A DNA stretch of 64,000 nt from the NCBI RefSeq assembly GCF_026341775.1, contig NZ_JAPEOB010000001.1:620001-684000 (forward strand). The letters run 5' to 3'. Both the position numbers and the translations under genes were made by a program. Source of the stretch: Streptomyces sp. NBC_00654. Lineage in GTDB: Bacteria; Actinomycetota; Actinomycetes; Streptomycetales; Streptomycetaceae. Each line of letters starts with the position of its first letter. Position 1 is the stretch's first letter. Below, piece by piece: positions 8,784 to 17,498 of the stretch. The notes beneath the pieces were generated by a model. It was given only the letters and a program-made list of their open reading frames with translations, did no database searches and was not told the DNA's origin.

Positions 8784-9191
8784 ATGGATGTCAACGTAGA
8801 CGACCTTCCGGAACCCCAGGTCAGAGAGGTATTCGCCGTGAACTTCCCATCCACGAGCCCCGGTTTCTCCACCGCCACCGATGCCCTGAAAGTGCACACC
8901 TGGCAGCTTGGCCCGGGCCAGCCCACGCTAGTGCTGGATCAGTTCTCTGCCGAGGATTTCCACATGGTTGTGGACGACCGCGCCGACGTTCACGTCAATT
9001 CGAAGGACGGCCGGTTCTACTTGGGCTGGTTTCCGCTCGGCCGTCCCGGGGGCGACGGCGAAGGCTGGAAGATCGCCGTCACCGGCACCACGAAAGTGCC
9101 TGGCTACAGCATCTCCTTCGACGCCGCGACGCCGGCCGACATCGTCGCCGCCACTGTGACGTGCGTGCTGGAAACCGCCCATCCTCGGTAG
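8784..9191 (+). CDS. DUF317-domain protein
   Basis: A 135-residue protein whose second half, DGRFYLGWFPLGRPGGDGEGWKIA with a continuation ending near VPGYSISFDAATPADIVA, carries the signature of DUF317, a domain found almost only in Streptomyces and its plasmids and integrated elements. The protein has one copy of the domain and is shorter than many relatives. Function is unknown. It is followed by a second, broken DUF317 gene and then by mobilization genes, which fits a link with conjugative elements. The start is uncertain because no clear ribosome binding site is visible. Confidence 0.65.
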   Translation: MDVNVDDLPEPQVREVFAVNFPSTSPGFSTATDALKVHTWQLGPGQPTLVLDQFSAEDFHMVVDDRADVHVNSKDGRFYLGWFPLGRPGGDGEGWKIAVTGTTKVPGYSISFDAATPADIVAATVTCVLETAHPR

Positions 9192-9240
9192 GCAGGGAAG
9201 TCGGCGTTAGCCGAACTGGCGTCTCCTGGCTCATGCGCGG

Positions 9241-10125
9241 GTGGCGATCCGTACCCGTCAGCCGATTGCCCGGAAGCAAGACGATGTCCCGCACCCAGCC
9301 CTTGGAGGCGCCCTGTATTCCAACCCTCGGCTCAACCCGTCCACCCCGAACCGGGGCGCTCTGCCTGCGTACTGGGTCGGCCCCCGGCACCTGGCCGGCG
9401 ACGACGGATGTCTCTACGACGTCGTTGCGGACACTCTCGCCGGCTTCGGCTGGACAAGCCTGACAACCGTCCGCGGGCGACGTGAGCTCGACGAGTCGCT
9501 GGAGGACCGCCAGGTCCTGCGTAGCACCGTCCTGCACATCAGTCCCGACGCCCGTCGGTGGGCTCAGTGGACGCTGTCGGACGAGCCGTTTCACCTCGGT
9601 GGGCTGCCGATCGCGTGGCAGATCTCTGCCCGCTCGGATGCGAGCAGGTCGCTCGCGGACTGGTCTGCCTACTTCACCTCCGGCATCCCCGGCGAGGCCA
9701 TCGCCGACTTTCTTCTCGCGCTCGATGTATGAGGTGATCCCACCGACGTGGCCGCCAATCCCGAGACCGTTCTCGATGCGGTGTCCGCGCATGGTTGGCT
9801 CCGCGACGCCGATCAACCGCATGCGGCGGCGATGCATCCCACCTTCACCTCACGCCTCGGCCTTGGCGAGCTGCCACCGCTCATCCAGGATGCCGATCCC
9901 TGTGCCCTGATCGTCGAGGGCGATGTGCCAGGGGTGGCGGGTTGGCAGGCGTGGGCCGAGCTGGGCTCGGGTGCTCCGTGCCTGTGGGCTGCGTCGTTCA
10001 GCTCCAGCGTGCCGCACGGCCTTGTTGCCGCGTTTGCCTCCTCGCTCAGCTCCACCGCACCGGTGCTACGCCGGGTGTTGCCGGAGAGCTCACGGGACCG
10101 GCTCCTGTGTGCCCCTGCCTGCTGA
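9241..10125 (+). pseudogene. DUF317-domain protein, interrupted by an in-frame stop
   Basis: Two reading segments, 9241-9732 and 9748-10125, lie in the same frame. They are separated only by the TGA at 9730-9732 and five following sense codons, and read together as one DUF317-type protein of about 294 residues. The first part contains YWVGPRHLAGDDGCLYDVVADTL and IAWQISARSD; the second contains GWLRDADQPHAAAMHPTF and VPHGLVAAFASSLSS, which together span a two-domain DUF317 layout. A single base change (for example CGA or GGA to TGA) would explain the break. Re-initiation at the GTG at 9748, preceded by GAGGTGAT, could still give a C-terminal protein. A sequencing error cannot be excluded. Confidence 0.6.
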
Positions 10126-10143
10126 TCAGTACTCCCGCGCGAT

Positions 10144-10176
10144 GAAGCCGGGCCCCCGTTCGGGAGGCCCGGCTTC
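10144..10176. terminator. Hairpin terminator after the DUF317 genes
   Basis: GAAGCCGGGCC at 10144-10154 pairs perfectly with GGCCCGGCTTC at 10166-10176 across an 11-base loop. It begins 18 bases after the DUF317 stop. There is no U-run, which is common for Streptomyces terminators. The rest of the gap up to 10330 shows no clear gene, only a 24-codon GTG frame near 10283-10357 that may be a gene remnant. Confidence 0.7.
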
Positions 10177-10330
10177 GCGCTGCACTGGCAGCTTCCGTGG
10201 CTGGTGGACAGTTACCGGGGCGGGCTGACGTCAGTACTGGATGCGGTGTCAGCTCGTGGGCGTCGCGGGGAGATGGTTCCTATGTGACCTTCCTTGACTG
10301 CGATTACCGGGTGGGTGAGGCTCTGCCGGG

Positions 10331-10750
10331 TCAGCTTCTTGCTCTGGCCGGTGAGTGACGCTCCCGGTGTGAGAAGGCGTAAGGGGTGAACGGGCGTATC
10401 GGTTCGTCCGCGAGGGCGAGCAGGCGATTGAACTCCGCCATTTCGGTCTCGCTCATGAGCGCGACTGCGTTTCCGAGCTTCTTCTCGGTGAGCTGCTCCA
10501 TGAACGGGGCAAGGAAGCGCTGTGTGACGTCAGGGGCGTCGCATATCTCATGCACGTATTTCATGTACTGCGTGTGCTGCGCACTCAGCTCTTCGACTTC
10601 GGCGCGGGTTGCGCTGTCGGCAAGGGCCTGTTCCTCCTCGCTGAAAGGGCGACCGTCGCGGTGGGACCACGTGCCGGTGTCTTTTCGGGGCTGGAAGTCC
10701 GAGTCGCAGAGAAGGGCGAAAATCCAGGGATTGAAGTCGGGATTGGCCAT
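10331..10750 (-). CDS. Conserved-looking protein of unknown function
   Basis: A 139-residue acidic protein from the ATG at 10750, chosen because GAGGAG lies upstream at a workable distance. An ATG at 10807 in the same frame is less likely. It is mostly helical with no membrane segment or catalytic motif. The start MANPDFNPWIFALLC and the Glu/Asp-rich middle are its main visible traits. It lies downstream of the relaxase gene on the same strand, separated by 107 bases, and could be the last gene of the mobilization operon. Confidence 0.6.
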   Translation of the reverse strand: MANPDFNPWIFALLCDSDFQPRKDTGTWSHRDGRPFSEEEQALADSATRAEVEELSAQHTQYMKYVHEICDAPDVTQRFLAPFMEQLTEKKLGNAVALMSETEMAEFNRLLALADEPIRPFTPYAFSHRERHSPARARS

Positions 10751-10857
10751 ACGGGTGTCGTGCTCCTCATGGATCGCTTGGGGCCCATCAATGGTCTGGA
10801 GAATCACCGGTTTGGCTAACCGACGATCGTCGGCTATGTTGCGCCCGCTTTTCCGGG

Positions 10858-12597
10858 TCAGGGCCGACGGCTGGAGTGGTTCGCTGCCCTGGCCGCCGGT
10901 GGTGTGGCGGGGTTTGACGGCGAGGCGCGTCGGCTGTCTCGGGCGGTCGTCGCCGGAGGGCTTTCGGGCGCGGCAGGCAGATGGGCGCTTCGGCGCAGGC
11001 GCCAGACGAGGACGTCGCTGATGGAGTCGGCGGTGTCGAGCTCGCGACGGTGGGTGGCTTCGGCGAGCAGTGCGGCCGGGTCTTGGCCTGCCTGCCGGGC
11101 GTCGGCGAGCGTGGCGGACAGGGCCGGCCAGCCGGGCTCGGCCTCGATTCGATCCGCGAGCTCCGGCAGCACGTGGTGCAGGAGATCGGCGTGCCGCTGC
11201 CGGATCTGCGGCGTCAGACGCTGGCCACGCTGGCGGAGGGCGGCGATGGGGTGGGCTGCGGCGGCCTGGTAGGCGGCGCGCAGGTGCTCGGCGGCTTGCC
11301 GGGCCGCAGCGGCTTGCTGGCCGTGGTGCTTCCTGGCGTGCCAGTTGGCCGCAGTGATCGCGAGGAAGACGGCCATGTCGATGACCATCGCCGTGGTGGC
11401 TCCGTCTTCGCCGCGGCCGAGGGCGGGGCCGCTGTGGACGAGATCGTGGGCGGCCTGTCGCAGGGCGTGGTCATGCCCGCGTACGGCACGGATGTGGGAG
11501 CGGCTGGCCCGCTCGAACGCGAAGGCCGCCTGCCGGAGTTCAGCACGGGTGTGGACGGCAGAGGTCTTGGCGAGTGCGTCCAGGACTTCTCCCGCCGCAG
11601 CGATCTGCGCTGCTGCCATGCCGTCGTCACCGTGATCAATGATCAGCAGAGCCTGCCAGGTGGCAGCAGCAGCCCGGCGCCGAGCGAACGCGGGATGGGT
11701 CACCGGTGGCAGAGCGGGCTGCACCGGCTCACGCTCGCCCTCGGTGTCCGCCTCCGCGTGAAGGGCCCAGCGTTCGCGTATGCGAGGCAGGGACAGGTCG
11801 GGGGCGAGTGTGGAGCCGGCGTAGAAGACCGGCTCGTCGTCCTTGTTGCGGTCGTCAGGCAGCGCGACCTTGTAGCCGAGCAGGTCGCCCGACGGTGCGA
11901 TGCGCTTGCGGATCAGCAGACCGTCGGCGGCCAGACGGTCGAAGAACTCATCCGTGGAGGCAGCGCCGGCCGAGGCAGTGCGTACGGTCTCGCGTAGCTT
12001 CTCCCTCGCCGTGCGCTCTTGCCCTTGCCGTTCGGCCTTGTGGCGCTCGGCGCTGGTGGGGCGCTTGGCCGCAGTGCCGTCGCCGGGGGCGACACGGTGC
12101 AGGTCGTAGTCGGCTTCGATGAGGCGGGCAGCGGCCTGTGCGCGTTGGCCGGAGCGGTGGTGGTTGGGGCGGTGGCCGTCCTCGCGTACGAGGGTGGCGA
12201 TGATGTGGATGTGGTCGTCGGCGTGACGGACGGCGGCCCACCGGCACCCGGCGTCGTCTACGCCGCCGGGGTCGATGCCGGTGGCGGCCACGATGCGCCG
12301 GGCGATGTCGCCCCACTCCTCGTCGCTGAGAATGGGGTCGGTGCCTGCTGCGCGTACGGAGCAGTGCCACACGTGCTGGTCGGGTCGCTGGCCTTCGTCG
12401 AGCAGGTGCAGTGGCTGGTCGAGAAGCAGCTGGAGATCCTCTTTCGTCGCGGAGGGGTCGCGGCCGGGGTCGGGTGCCATGGAGTCGAAGGAAGCGACCA
12501 GGTGCGGGTCGACGTGCTCCTCGCGGGTGCCTTTGCCGTAGAGGTAGTTGAGCAGCCCGCGGGTGCTGCTGCCTTGCTTGTGGATGCGGGGGATCAA
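10858..12597 (-). CDS. Relaxase / mobilization endonuclease
   Basis: A 579-residue relaxase of the VirD2/MobA-like type. It should nick oriT and lead the transferred strand. The N-terminal domain starts MIPRIHKQGSSTRGLLNYLYG, the part that often holds the catalytic Tyr (Tyr18 or Tyr20). At residues 125-132 is the metal-binding HADDHIHI histidine motif. Helical, alanine-rich segments fill the C-terminal half and the tail is Pro/Ser/Arg-rich. The start overlaps the MobC gene by 4 bases, so the two are translationally coupled. No FtsK/TraB or type IV secretion gene is visible nearby, so a helper element may be needed for transfer. Confidence 0.85.
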   Translation of the reverse strand: MIPRIHKQGSSTRGLLNYLYGKGTREEHVDPHLVASFDSMAPDPGRDPSATKEDLQLLLDQPLHLLDEGQRPDQHVWHCSVRAAGTDPILSDEEWGDIARRIVAATGIDPGGVDDAGCRWAAVRHADDHIHIIATLVREDGHRPNHHRSGQRAQAAARLIEADYDLHRVAPGDGTAAKRPTSAERHKAERQGQERTAREKLRETVRTASAGAASTDEFFDRLAADGLLIRKRIAPSGDLLGYKVALPDDRNKDDEPVFYAGSTLAPDLSLPRIRERWALHAEADTEGEREPVQPALPPVTHPAFARRRAAAATWQALLIIDHGDDGMAAAQIAAAGEVLDALAKTSAVHTRAELRQAAFAFERASRSHIRAVRGHDHALRQAAHDLVHSGPALGRGEDGATTAMVIDMAVFLAITAANWHARKHHGQQAAAARQAAEHLRAAYQAAAAHPIAALRQRGQRLTPQIRQRHADLLHHVLPELADRIEAEPGWPALSATLADARQAGQDPAALLAEATHRRELDTADSISDVLVWRLRRSAHLPAAPESPPATTARDSRRASPSNPATPPAARAANHSSRRP

Positions 12598-13187
12598 GCG
12601 GTCTCGTCTTTCTGCCGGTTGTTGATCCGCTCGACGGCCGCCCTGGTCGCGGTGGCCGCGTGGCGGACGGCGGCGAGGGTTTCCTCAATGCGGGCGATAT
12701 CGCCGCCGGAGTTGAGGGCCTTGGTCATCTGGTTGAGGTTGCTGCCGGCCCAGCCGAGCTTGCGTCCGGTGGCGAAGAGCTCGGTGAGGATGTCCTGCTC
12801 GGCGGCGATGGTTGCGGCGGTGCGGGTCTGGTCGCGGGCGGCGGCCAAGGCGGAGTGGGCGAGGAAGCCGGCGACGCTCATGCCGACGGCGTCGGCGCCG
12901 GCCTGGATGACTGTGTGTTCGCGTTCGTTGAGTCGGACGCTCTGGGCGGGACGCTGCTTCTTGTCGCGCGGTCGCGATTTTCCCTTGGGGCTGCGCTTGC
13001 GGACGGCCGTAGTCGGATGCGATCCGCCCCCGGTCGCAGCCTTTCCGTCCGGCGCCCCCTGGCGCTGGTCGGACCCCGCCACCCCCGGGGCGGGGCCGGG
13101 TTCGGATGCTCCCCCTGCGGGGGAGTGTCCGAACCTCCAACTTGCTCCGCTTTGGGCTGGCGTGGGGTGGGTCGCGTTCTGATGCAC
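12594..13187 (-). CDS. Relaxosome accessory protein (MobC-like)
   Basis: The C-terminal 110 residues read as a MobC-type protein: RLNEREHTVIQAGADAVGMSVAGF (ribbon-helix-helix-like) and then KLGWAGSNLNQMTKALNSGG, the conserved segment of the bacterial mobilization family. It should bind oriT beside the nick site and recruit the relaxase. The N-terminal 80 residues are disordered, rich in Gly, Ser, Pro and basic residues. The GTG at 13187 is a tentative start, since no strong ribosome binding site is visible and the frame stays open further upstream. It overlaps the relaxase start by 4 bases. Confidence 0.75.
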   Translation of the reverse strand: MHQNATHPTPAQSGASWRFGHSPAGGASEPGPAPGVAGSDQRQGAPDGKAATGGGSHPTTAVRKRSPKGKSRPRDKKQRPAQSVRLNEREHTVIQAGADAVGMSVAGFLAHSALAAARDQTRTAATIAAEQDILTELFATGRKLGWAGSNLNQMTKALNSGGDIARIEETLAAVRHAATATRAAVERINNRQKDETA

Positions 13188-13430
13188 GGGGCTGTTGGGG
13201 TACGAGTCCTGTATGGAGATCAGCTCCTGGTAGGGGATGGGGAGAGCGCACCAGGCCGTCGGACGGGCAGCAGCCCCGCCTCCCGCTGGTTCGAGTGGGA
13301 AAGCGCGGGGGAGAGCCGTGCGTGCCTGGCAGAGCGACGCGAATGAGGCGGGGCCGTGGACCAGACGGAGTGGCTGGTCCACAGGTCCCCGTGCGGGCAT
13401 CCGGGGGCTGACCGGATATCCGGTCAGCCT
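13188..13430. other. Candidate origin of transfer (oriT), palindrome-rich
   Basis: The gap between the MobC start and the stop of the DUF2637 gene holds two clear inverted repeats. GTGGACCAG (13356-13364) pairs with CTGGTCCAC (13374-13382) across 9 bases, and a perfect 24-base palindrome centred on GGATATCC covers 13406-13429. Origins of transfer commonly lie directly upstream of mobC/relaxase genes and contain such repeats, so this is the best oriT candidate in the window. The palindrome overlaps the DUF2637 stop and could instead end that transcript. The nick site cannot be located by eye. Confidence 0.4.
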
Positions 13431-14719
13431 GTCGGGATGCTGTTCTTGGCCTCGTGCTCTGCGGCTAGGAGGGCCTTGAGTTCGGTGAGCCGGTCTTCGG
13501 AGATGGTGAGCTCGGCCGCGCGAATGGCGTTCCGCAGCACGGCGCGAGTGGCTGTTCCCTGCGTAGCGACAGCCCTGCGGCCGATCGCGAGCAGTTCCTC
13601 CATTTCGGCGCCGGGGGGACGTCCGTAGCGTTGCGCGGCGGGGACGTCGACCTCGGGGGCCGACTCGGCGGTCTCGCGAGTGGGGGCCGAATCGTGCAGG
13701 GGAAGTCGGTTCTGCACGGATCGAGGAGGCAGGAGCTCGGAGCGAAGGCCGGAGGCGGGGTGTTCCGTGGCCTCCTCGCCCTGCATGGGGTAGTCGGCAC
13801 TCGGCTGGCTGCGCCGGAGCGTCGTTGTCTCGCCGCGATGCGTCGTGCCCCCATCCAAGGGGGAAGCAGTCCAAGGCGATGCGAGTTCGATGGTGGCCAG
13901 CGCTGCCGCGTGACGGCGGACGGCGAGCTGCTGCAGCAGCACTTCGCGTTGGTGCTGGTCGATGCCCACTGCGGCCTGGGCGATGGCCTGTGAAAGTCGT
14001 CGTGAAGTGCGCCGACCTCGCCAGCCGGCGCGCTGCCTCTGAGTTCGCTCCGCGAGATGAGAGGCCAGGGCGACGGCCTTGCGGGTGGCCCGGTCGCGGG
14101 TGATCTGGGCGGCATCACGATCGCGTGCGGCGATACCGAGGCGGGAGAGAAGGCGCTCACGTGCTTCGCGCCCGACCCGGGCGAGCACGCTGTGGGAAGC
14201 GCCCTCGGGTGTGCGGATGCGCAGTTCGATGCCCATGGCCTGATGCCAGAGCAGGGCGGCCATGATCGGGCCGACGAAGGCTCGCACTGTGCCGCCTACC
14301 ACGCCTGACTCGGCGTATGCGGGGATCACCTGCACGGCGGTGATCACCCAGGTCAGGGTTCCGGGCAGGCCGGGAGCCTGCTTGGGCCCGTGCAGATTCT
14401 GCCGCGCGAGCAGCGCCGTGGCGAAGAGGGCGAGTTCGGCGGCGGCGAACATCGCGACGCGCTCGGTGGTACCGCTCATGTCCAGGTAGTCGGCGGCGAA
14501 CCGCCAGCTGGTGTCTGCGCTGTAGGCGGTACAGCCGACCGCGGCCAGTGCGGCGACCCTGACCGCAGGTGTACCGGGCTGGTGCCTGCTGCGGTTTCGG
14601 GTAGGGCGCCGGCTGATCAGGAAGCCGAGCAGCAGCATCGTGCAAGTGCCCAGGAGGGCGGTAGGGGCGAGAGACGTTGAGGTCCAGTGCCCGAATGTGG
14701 GCAGGGCGAGTTGCGTCAT
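13424..14719 (-). CDS. DUF2637-type membrane protein of Streptomyces mobile elements
   Basis: A 431-residue protein from the ATG at 14719; CCTCCCTGGAG lies upstream and the longer frame to 15145 is a shadow of the next gene. Residues about 12-170 contain four to five hydrophobic helices (APTALLGTCTMLLLGFLI, VRVAALAAVGCTAYSAD, VAMFAAAELALFATALLA, LTWVITAVQVIPAY, TVRAFVGPIMAALLWH), matching the membrane part of DUF2637 proteins. A long, charged cytoplasmic tail follows. Such proteins recur in actinobacterial plasmids and integrated elements, where a role in replication/transfer or plasmid spread has been assumed but not shown. Confidence 0.7.
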   Translation of the reverse strand: MTQLALPTFGHWTSTSLAPTALLGTCTMLLLGFLISRRPTRNRSRHQPGTPAVRVAALAAVGCTAYSADTSWRFAADYLDMSGTTERVAMFAAAELALFATALLARQNLHGPKQAPGLPGTLTWVITAVQVIPAYAESGVVGGTVRAFVGPIMAALLWHQAMGIELRIRTPEGASHSVLARVGREARERLLSRLGIAARDRDAAQITRDRATRKAVALASHLAERTQRQRAGWRGRRTSRRLSQAIAQAAVGIDQHQREVLLQQLAVRRHAAALATIELASPWTASPLDGGTTHRGETTTLRRSQPSADYPMQGEEATEHPASGLRSELLPPRSVQNRLPLHDSAPTRETAESAPEVDVPAAQRYGRPPGAEMEELLAIGRRAVATQGTATRAVLRNAIRAAELTISEDRLTELKALLAAEHEAKNSIPTG

Positions 14720-14814
14720 GCAGGGGTCTCCAGGGAGGCCGCCGCGCCGTTTGGGCAGGCGTGGGCGCGGGCGGGCGGCGTGGGGAAGGGGTGAGGTGGG
14801 TCGGCGCCGTGCGG

Positions 14815-15513
14815 TCAGGCGTGGGGTCGGCGTCTGCGGTCTGCGCCGGTGAGGACGACGGTCGTGGTCATCTCGGCGAGACGGGAGGCGACGCGGTCGC
14901 CGACGGCATCGCGCAGCGCGGCGGTCGGCAGATTGGTCGTGAGGAGGGTGGGGAGCAGGTCGGTGTAGCGGCGGTTGATCAGCCGGTACGTGATCTCCTC
15001 GGTCCACTCCGACTGCTTGGCCGCGCCGAGGTCGTCCAGGATCAGCAGCGGGCAGGTGCTGAGAGTGGCGAGGTCTCGCTCGGCGTCGTGGCCGGCGCGT
15101 GGGCGTAGGCGGGCGTACAGGTCGGCCGTAGTGGCGGCTTCCCACCGCAGGCGCACACCGGCGGTCAGCAGCGACCGCACCGCGCCGTACGCCTGGTGCG
15201 TCTTGCCGGTGCCGGTGGGGCCGGCGATCAGCAGGGACGGTCCGAGCGCGATGCCCCGGGTGCCGCTCGGGCCGGGCCGTGCGGCGAGGGCCACCTCGTC
15301 AACCCAGGCGACAACCTGATCGTGGCCGGCGAGGGCATCGCGGTAGCGAGGTGGGATGCGCGCCTCGGCCAGTTCCAGGGCGGTCACCCGCTCAGAGGGC
15401 GCCTCGGCGGGTACGGCGGTGGCATCGATGCCCCGGTCGGCGAGGATCGTGTCGAGACGGGCTGCCAGGGAGCTGATGCGCTGCGGTTCCCGGCTGGTGG
15501 TGGCTGTGGTCAC
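14815..15513 (-). CDS. DnaC/IstB-like ATP-binding protein
   Basis: A 232-residue AAA+ ATPase with Walker A GPTGTGKTHQAYGAVRSLL (about residue 92), Walker B PLLILDDLGAAK (about 153), sensor-like LLTTNLPTAAL and an arginine-rich VGDRVASRLAEM. This matches the DnaC/IstB helicase-loader class. Next to a replication-initiator-like protein, it probably loads the host DnaB helicase during replication of the excised element. It overlaps the upstream gene by 4 bases (ATGA at 15510-15513). Confidence 0.8.
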   Translation of the reverse strand: MTTATTSREPQRISSLAARLDTILADRGIDATAVPAEAPSERVTALELAEARIPPRYRDALAGHDQVVAWVDEVALAARPGPSGTRGIALGPSLLIAGPTGTGKTHQAYGAVRSLLTAGVRLRWEAATTADLYARLRPRAGHDAERDLATLSTCPLLILDDLGAAKQSEWTEEITYRLINRRYTDLLPTLLTTNLPTAALRDAVGDRVASRLAEMTTTVVLTGADRRRRPHA

Positions 15514-16427
15514 AGCTGGCCTCCGTAGGCCGCCTCGACGTCAGCGGATGCCGGGTTGGTCCACGCACGGTGCGGGGCGGCAGGTGACTGAGGGGCGTTC
15601 ATGGCCTCGTTGACCAGGCTCGGCAGCAGGTTCGCGGACAGGCCCTTGGCCCGCATGCGGCTCATCCCGGCGCGGATGTGCTCGGCCGAGATGCCCTCGC
15701 CGAGCAGTTTGCCGGCCACCTTGCCCAGGCGACCCACTACGTCGCTGGGCGGCCGGTGTTCGCAGGAGGCGACGTACTCGCCGACCAGGTCCCTGGCCGA
15801 GATCGCGCCCGAGATGGCGGGTGGCGCGGGGGCGCTTGCGCTCCCCACCGGAGGTGATCCTAGATCCAGGATCCTAGGTCCTAGATCCGGACCCTGATTC
15901 CTCACCGCCATCTCCCGGCGTTGTGGTGAGGGCTCACTGAAACTGCCCTGACCTGCAACTTCCCGGTTCACGGACGGCTCGCTGCATTCACCGGACCCCT
16001 CAGGTCCTCCATAGTGAGGGCTCGCGTCCTGTTCACGGAGGACACCGTGAACAGGCGAGGCCGGCTCGGTGGATCGGCTTCCCTGATGGCGCGGGCAGGC
16101 CGGGCAGCGGCTGCCGCTCGGCCGGTTGATCTTCTGGTGGCGAGCCCAGGTGATGATGTGCAGGTAGCGCTTGCCGTCGTCACCCTCGTACCGGCAGACC
16201 AGACCGGCGCCGTCGAGCTGTGTGAGGTCGTCCTCGACCTCCAGAGGGCCGTGTTCGGGGCGCAGGGACCACAGGGCGCCGGCGATGACAGCGGCCTGGT
16301 CCCGGAAACGGCCGTGGTCGTCTGCCTGGGTGAGGAGGCCGAAGAAGGTCCGCTCGGCGTGGACGCTCACCGCGGCGAGCGACTCGGAGATGAAGGCTTC
16401 CGGCTTGATCGTGCGTATCCGCGCCAT
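15510..16427 (-). CDS. Replication-initiator-like helix-turn-helix protein
   Basis: A 305-residue protein starting MARIRTIKPEAFISESLAAVSVHAERTFFGLL. Residues 1-110 form a winged-helix-like domain seen in phage and integrated-element replication proteins (TKPEFF-type start, then QADDHGRFRDQAAVIAGALW and a strand-rich YEGDDGKRYLHIITW). The middle (115-215) is low complexity. The C-terminal 80 residues are helical and resemble the DnaD/DnaT-like part that precedes a helicase loader. Paired with the DnaC-like gene, it likely starts replication of the excised element. It is not a RepSA or RepAM protein as far as can be seen. Confidence 0.65.
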   Translation of the reverse strand: MARIRTIKPEAFISESLAAVSVHAERTFFGLLTQADDHGRFRDQAAVIAGALWSLRPEHGPLEVEDDLTQLDGAGLVCRYEGDDGKRYLHIITWARHQKINRPSGSRCPACPRHQGSRSTEPASPVHGVLREQDASPHYGGPEGSGECSEPSVNREVAGQGSFSEPSPQRREMAVRNQGPDLGPRILDLGSPPVGSASAPAPPAISGAISARDLVGEYVASCEHRPPSDVVGRLGKVAGKLLGEGISAEHIRAGMSRMRAKGLSANLLPSLVNEAMNAPQSPAAPHRAWTNPASADVEAAYGGQL

Positions 16428-16429
16428 GC

Positions 16430-16516
16430 CTATCGCCCCGCCTTCGTGGGCAGAGCGGGCGACTTCGGCGACGAGGATGCGACTACGGCCGCGAGGGCTG
16501 TAGCTTGTTGGGGCAT
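16430..16516 (-). CDS. Possible 28-residue leader peptide upstream of the replication gene
   Basis: An ATG at 16516 with GAGGAAC upstream opens a 28-codon frame (MPQQATALAAVV and so on). It ends two bases before the ATG of the replication-initiator-like gene. The spacing and the ribosome binding site suggest translational coupling, as in leader peptides. The composition is Ala/Pro/Ser-rich and shows no known family, so a chance frame cannot be excluded. Confidence 0.35.
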   Translation of the reverse strand: MPQQATALAAVVASSSPKSPALPTKAGR

Positions 16517-16598
16517 AGACGGTTCCTCACCCGGTGGCGTTGTGACCGCCACCGTCTTGATCGTTCAGGTACGGGCGATATCGGTAGGGACTCCCTGA

Positions 16599-16626
16599 CC
16601 CCCGGCGTTGGCCCGCCGGGGGTTTT
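16599..16626 (+). terminator. Strong intrinsic terminator, plus-strand orientation
   Basis: A perfect 9-base stem (CCCCCGGCG at 16599-16607 and CGCCGGGGG at 16614-16622) with a 6-base loop is followed by TTTT. This is a rho-independent terminator for rightward transcription. No rightward gene lies upstream, so it may end a short RNA or an antisense transcript over the replication gene promoter. Apart from this hairpin and the leader ORF, the stretch 16517-17050 shows no gene; the frames there have no ribosome binding site. Confidence 0.75.
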
Positions 16627-17050
16627 CATGTGCTCGGAGTCGCAAGGTGTTCCGGGTGCATGGCCAAGACAGCCACACCCTCCCCGTGCAAGTCCAGCAT
16701 TCCGCCGAGAAAGCAAACAGCTCTCGGCGAACGCGTCGTGCGCGGCTTCCCTATAACGGTAGACCCGAATTAGCGGTTGACCTAGAAGTGGCACAAATAG
16801 GGCGACTGGTGAATCGCCGTCTGCCTGCATCGGCGATCGGTCTGACGTGACCGCGTGATGCAACAACCCACGCCAGCGCAGTTGAAGGCAGCGCGCCTTC
16901 CGGGCGAGCACAGGCATTTGGTCAGCGCCGGATTCCGGTCTATGTTGCGTCGCTCGCGGGTTCCGGGGACCAGATCTGACAAAAAAGACGTGGAACATAG
17001 CAGCAGATCGCCGGTTACCCAAACCGGCAATGCGGAGCTACAACAGACGC

Positions 17051-17302
17051 ATGCCTGAAATCCCCCTGGGAATTGGTCCGGCCGGTGTGCTGACCGCCCA
17101 AGCCATAACCCGTTCCCGCGCAGCGCGCGGATTCGCTCAGCGCCAGCTGGCCGAACGGGTGACTGCGCTCGGCCGCCCCATGACCATCACGATGCTGTCC
17201 CGCATCGAATGCCGGCAGCGCCGCTGCGACGTCGATGACCTCGTCGCCATCGCAGCCGCTCTCGACGTCTCGCCGCTCACGCTGCTCGCCGAGACGAGTT
17301 AG
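17051..17302 (+). CDS. XRE-family transcriptional regulator (small)
   Basis: An 83-residue Cro/C1-type helix-turn-helix protein consisting of little beyond the DNA-binding domain: RSRAARGFAQRQLAERVTAL is the first helix pair, TITMLSRIECRQRRCDVDDL the recognition part, and VAIAAALDVSPLTLLAE the final helices. The ATG at 17051 was preferred over the one at 17030 because the extra residues look random; a GGAG lies 13 bases upstream. Placed between the replication and excision/integration modules, it is a candidate regulator of excision or copy control. Confidence 0.75.
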   Translation: MPEIPLGIGPAGVLTAQAITRSRAARGFAQRQLAERVTALGRPMTITMLSRIECRQRRCDVDDLVAIAAALDVSPLTLLAETS

Positions 17303-17498
17303 CGAAGCCCTTGCAGCGCTGTCCGGGTGGGCCAACACCCGGCAGCGCCCGCTCACATCACCTCGCCCGTACCAAGAGATCAACCGGCGTGTCACGGGTC
17401 ACACCACCGCGCCAGAGAAGGAACTCCCTTGCGCCAAGAGGCCATTCCCCCTGCCTTGTCGCCCTTCCGCCGCCGGACCGCGAAGGAGGCGATCCCGC

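Noticed and set aside
16483..17022. A 179-codon minus-strand frame upstream of the replication gene
   Set aside because: No ribosome binding site and no family-like sequence; it crosses the terminator hairpin.
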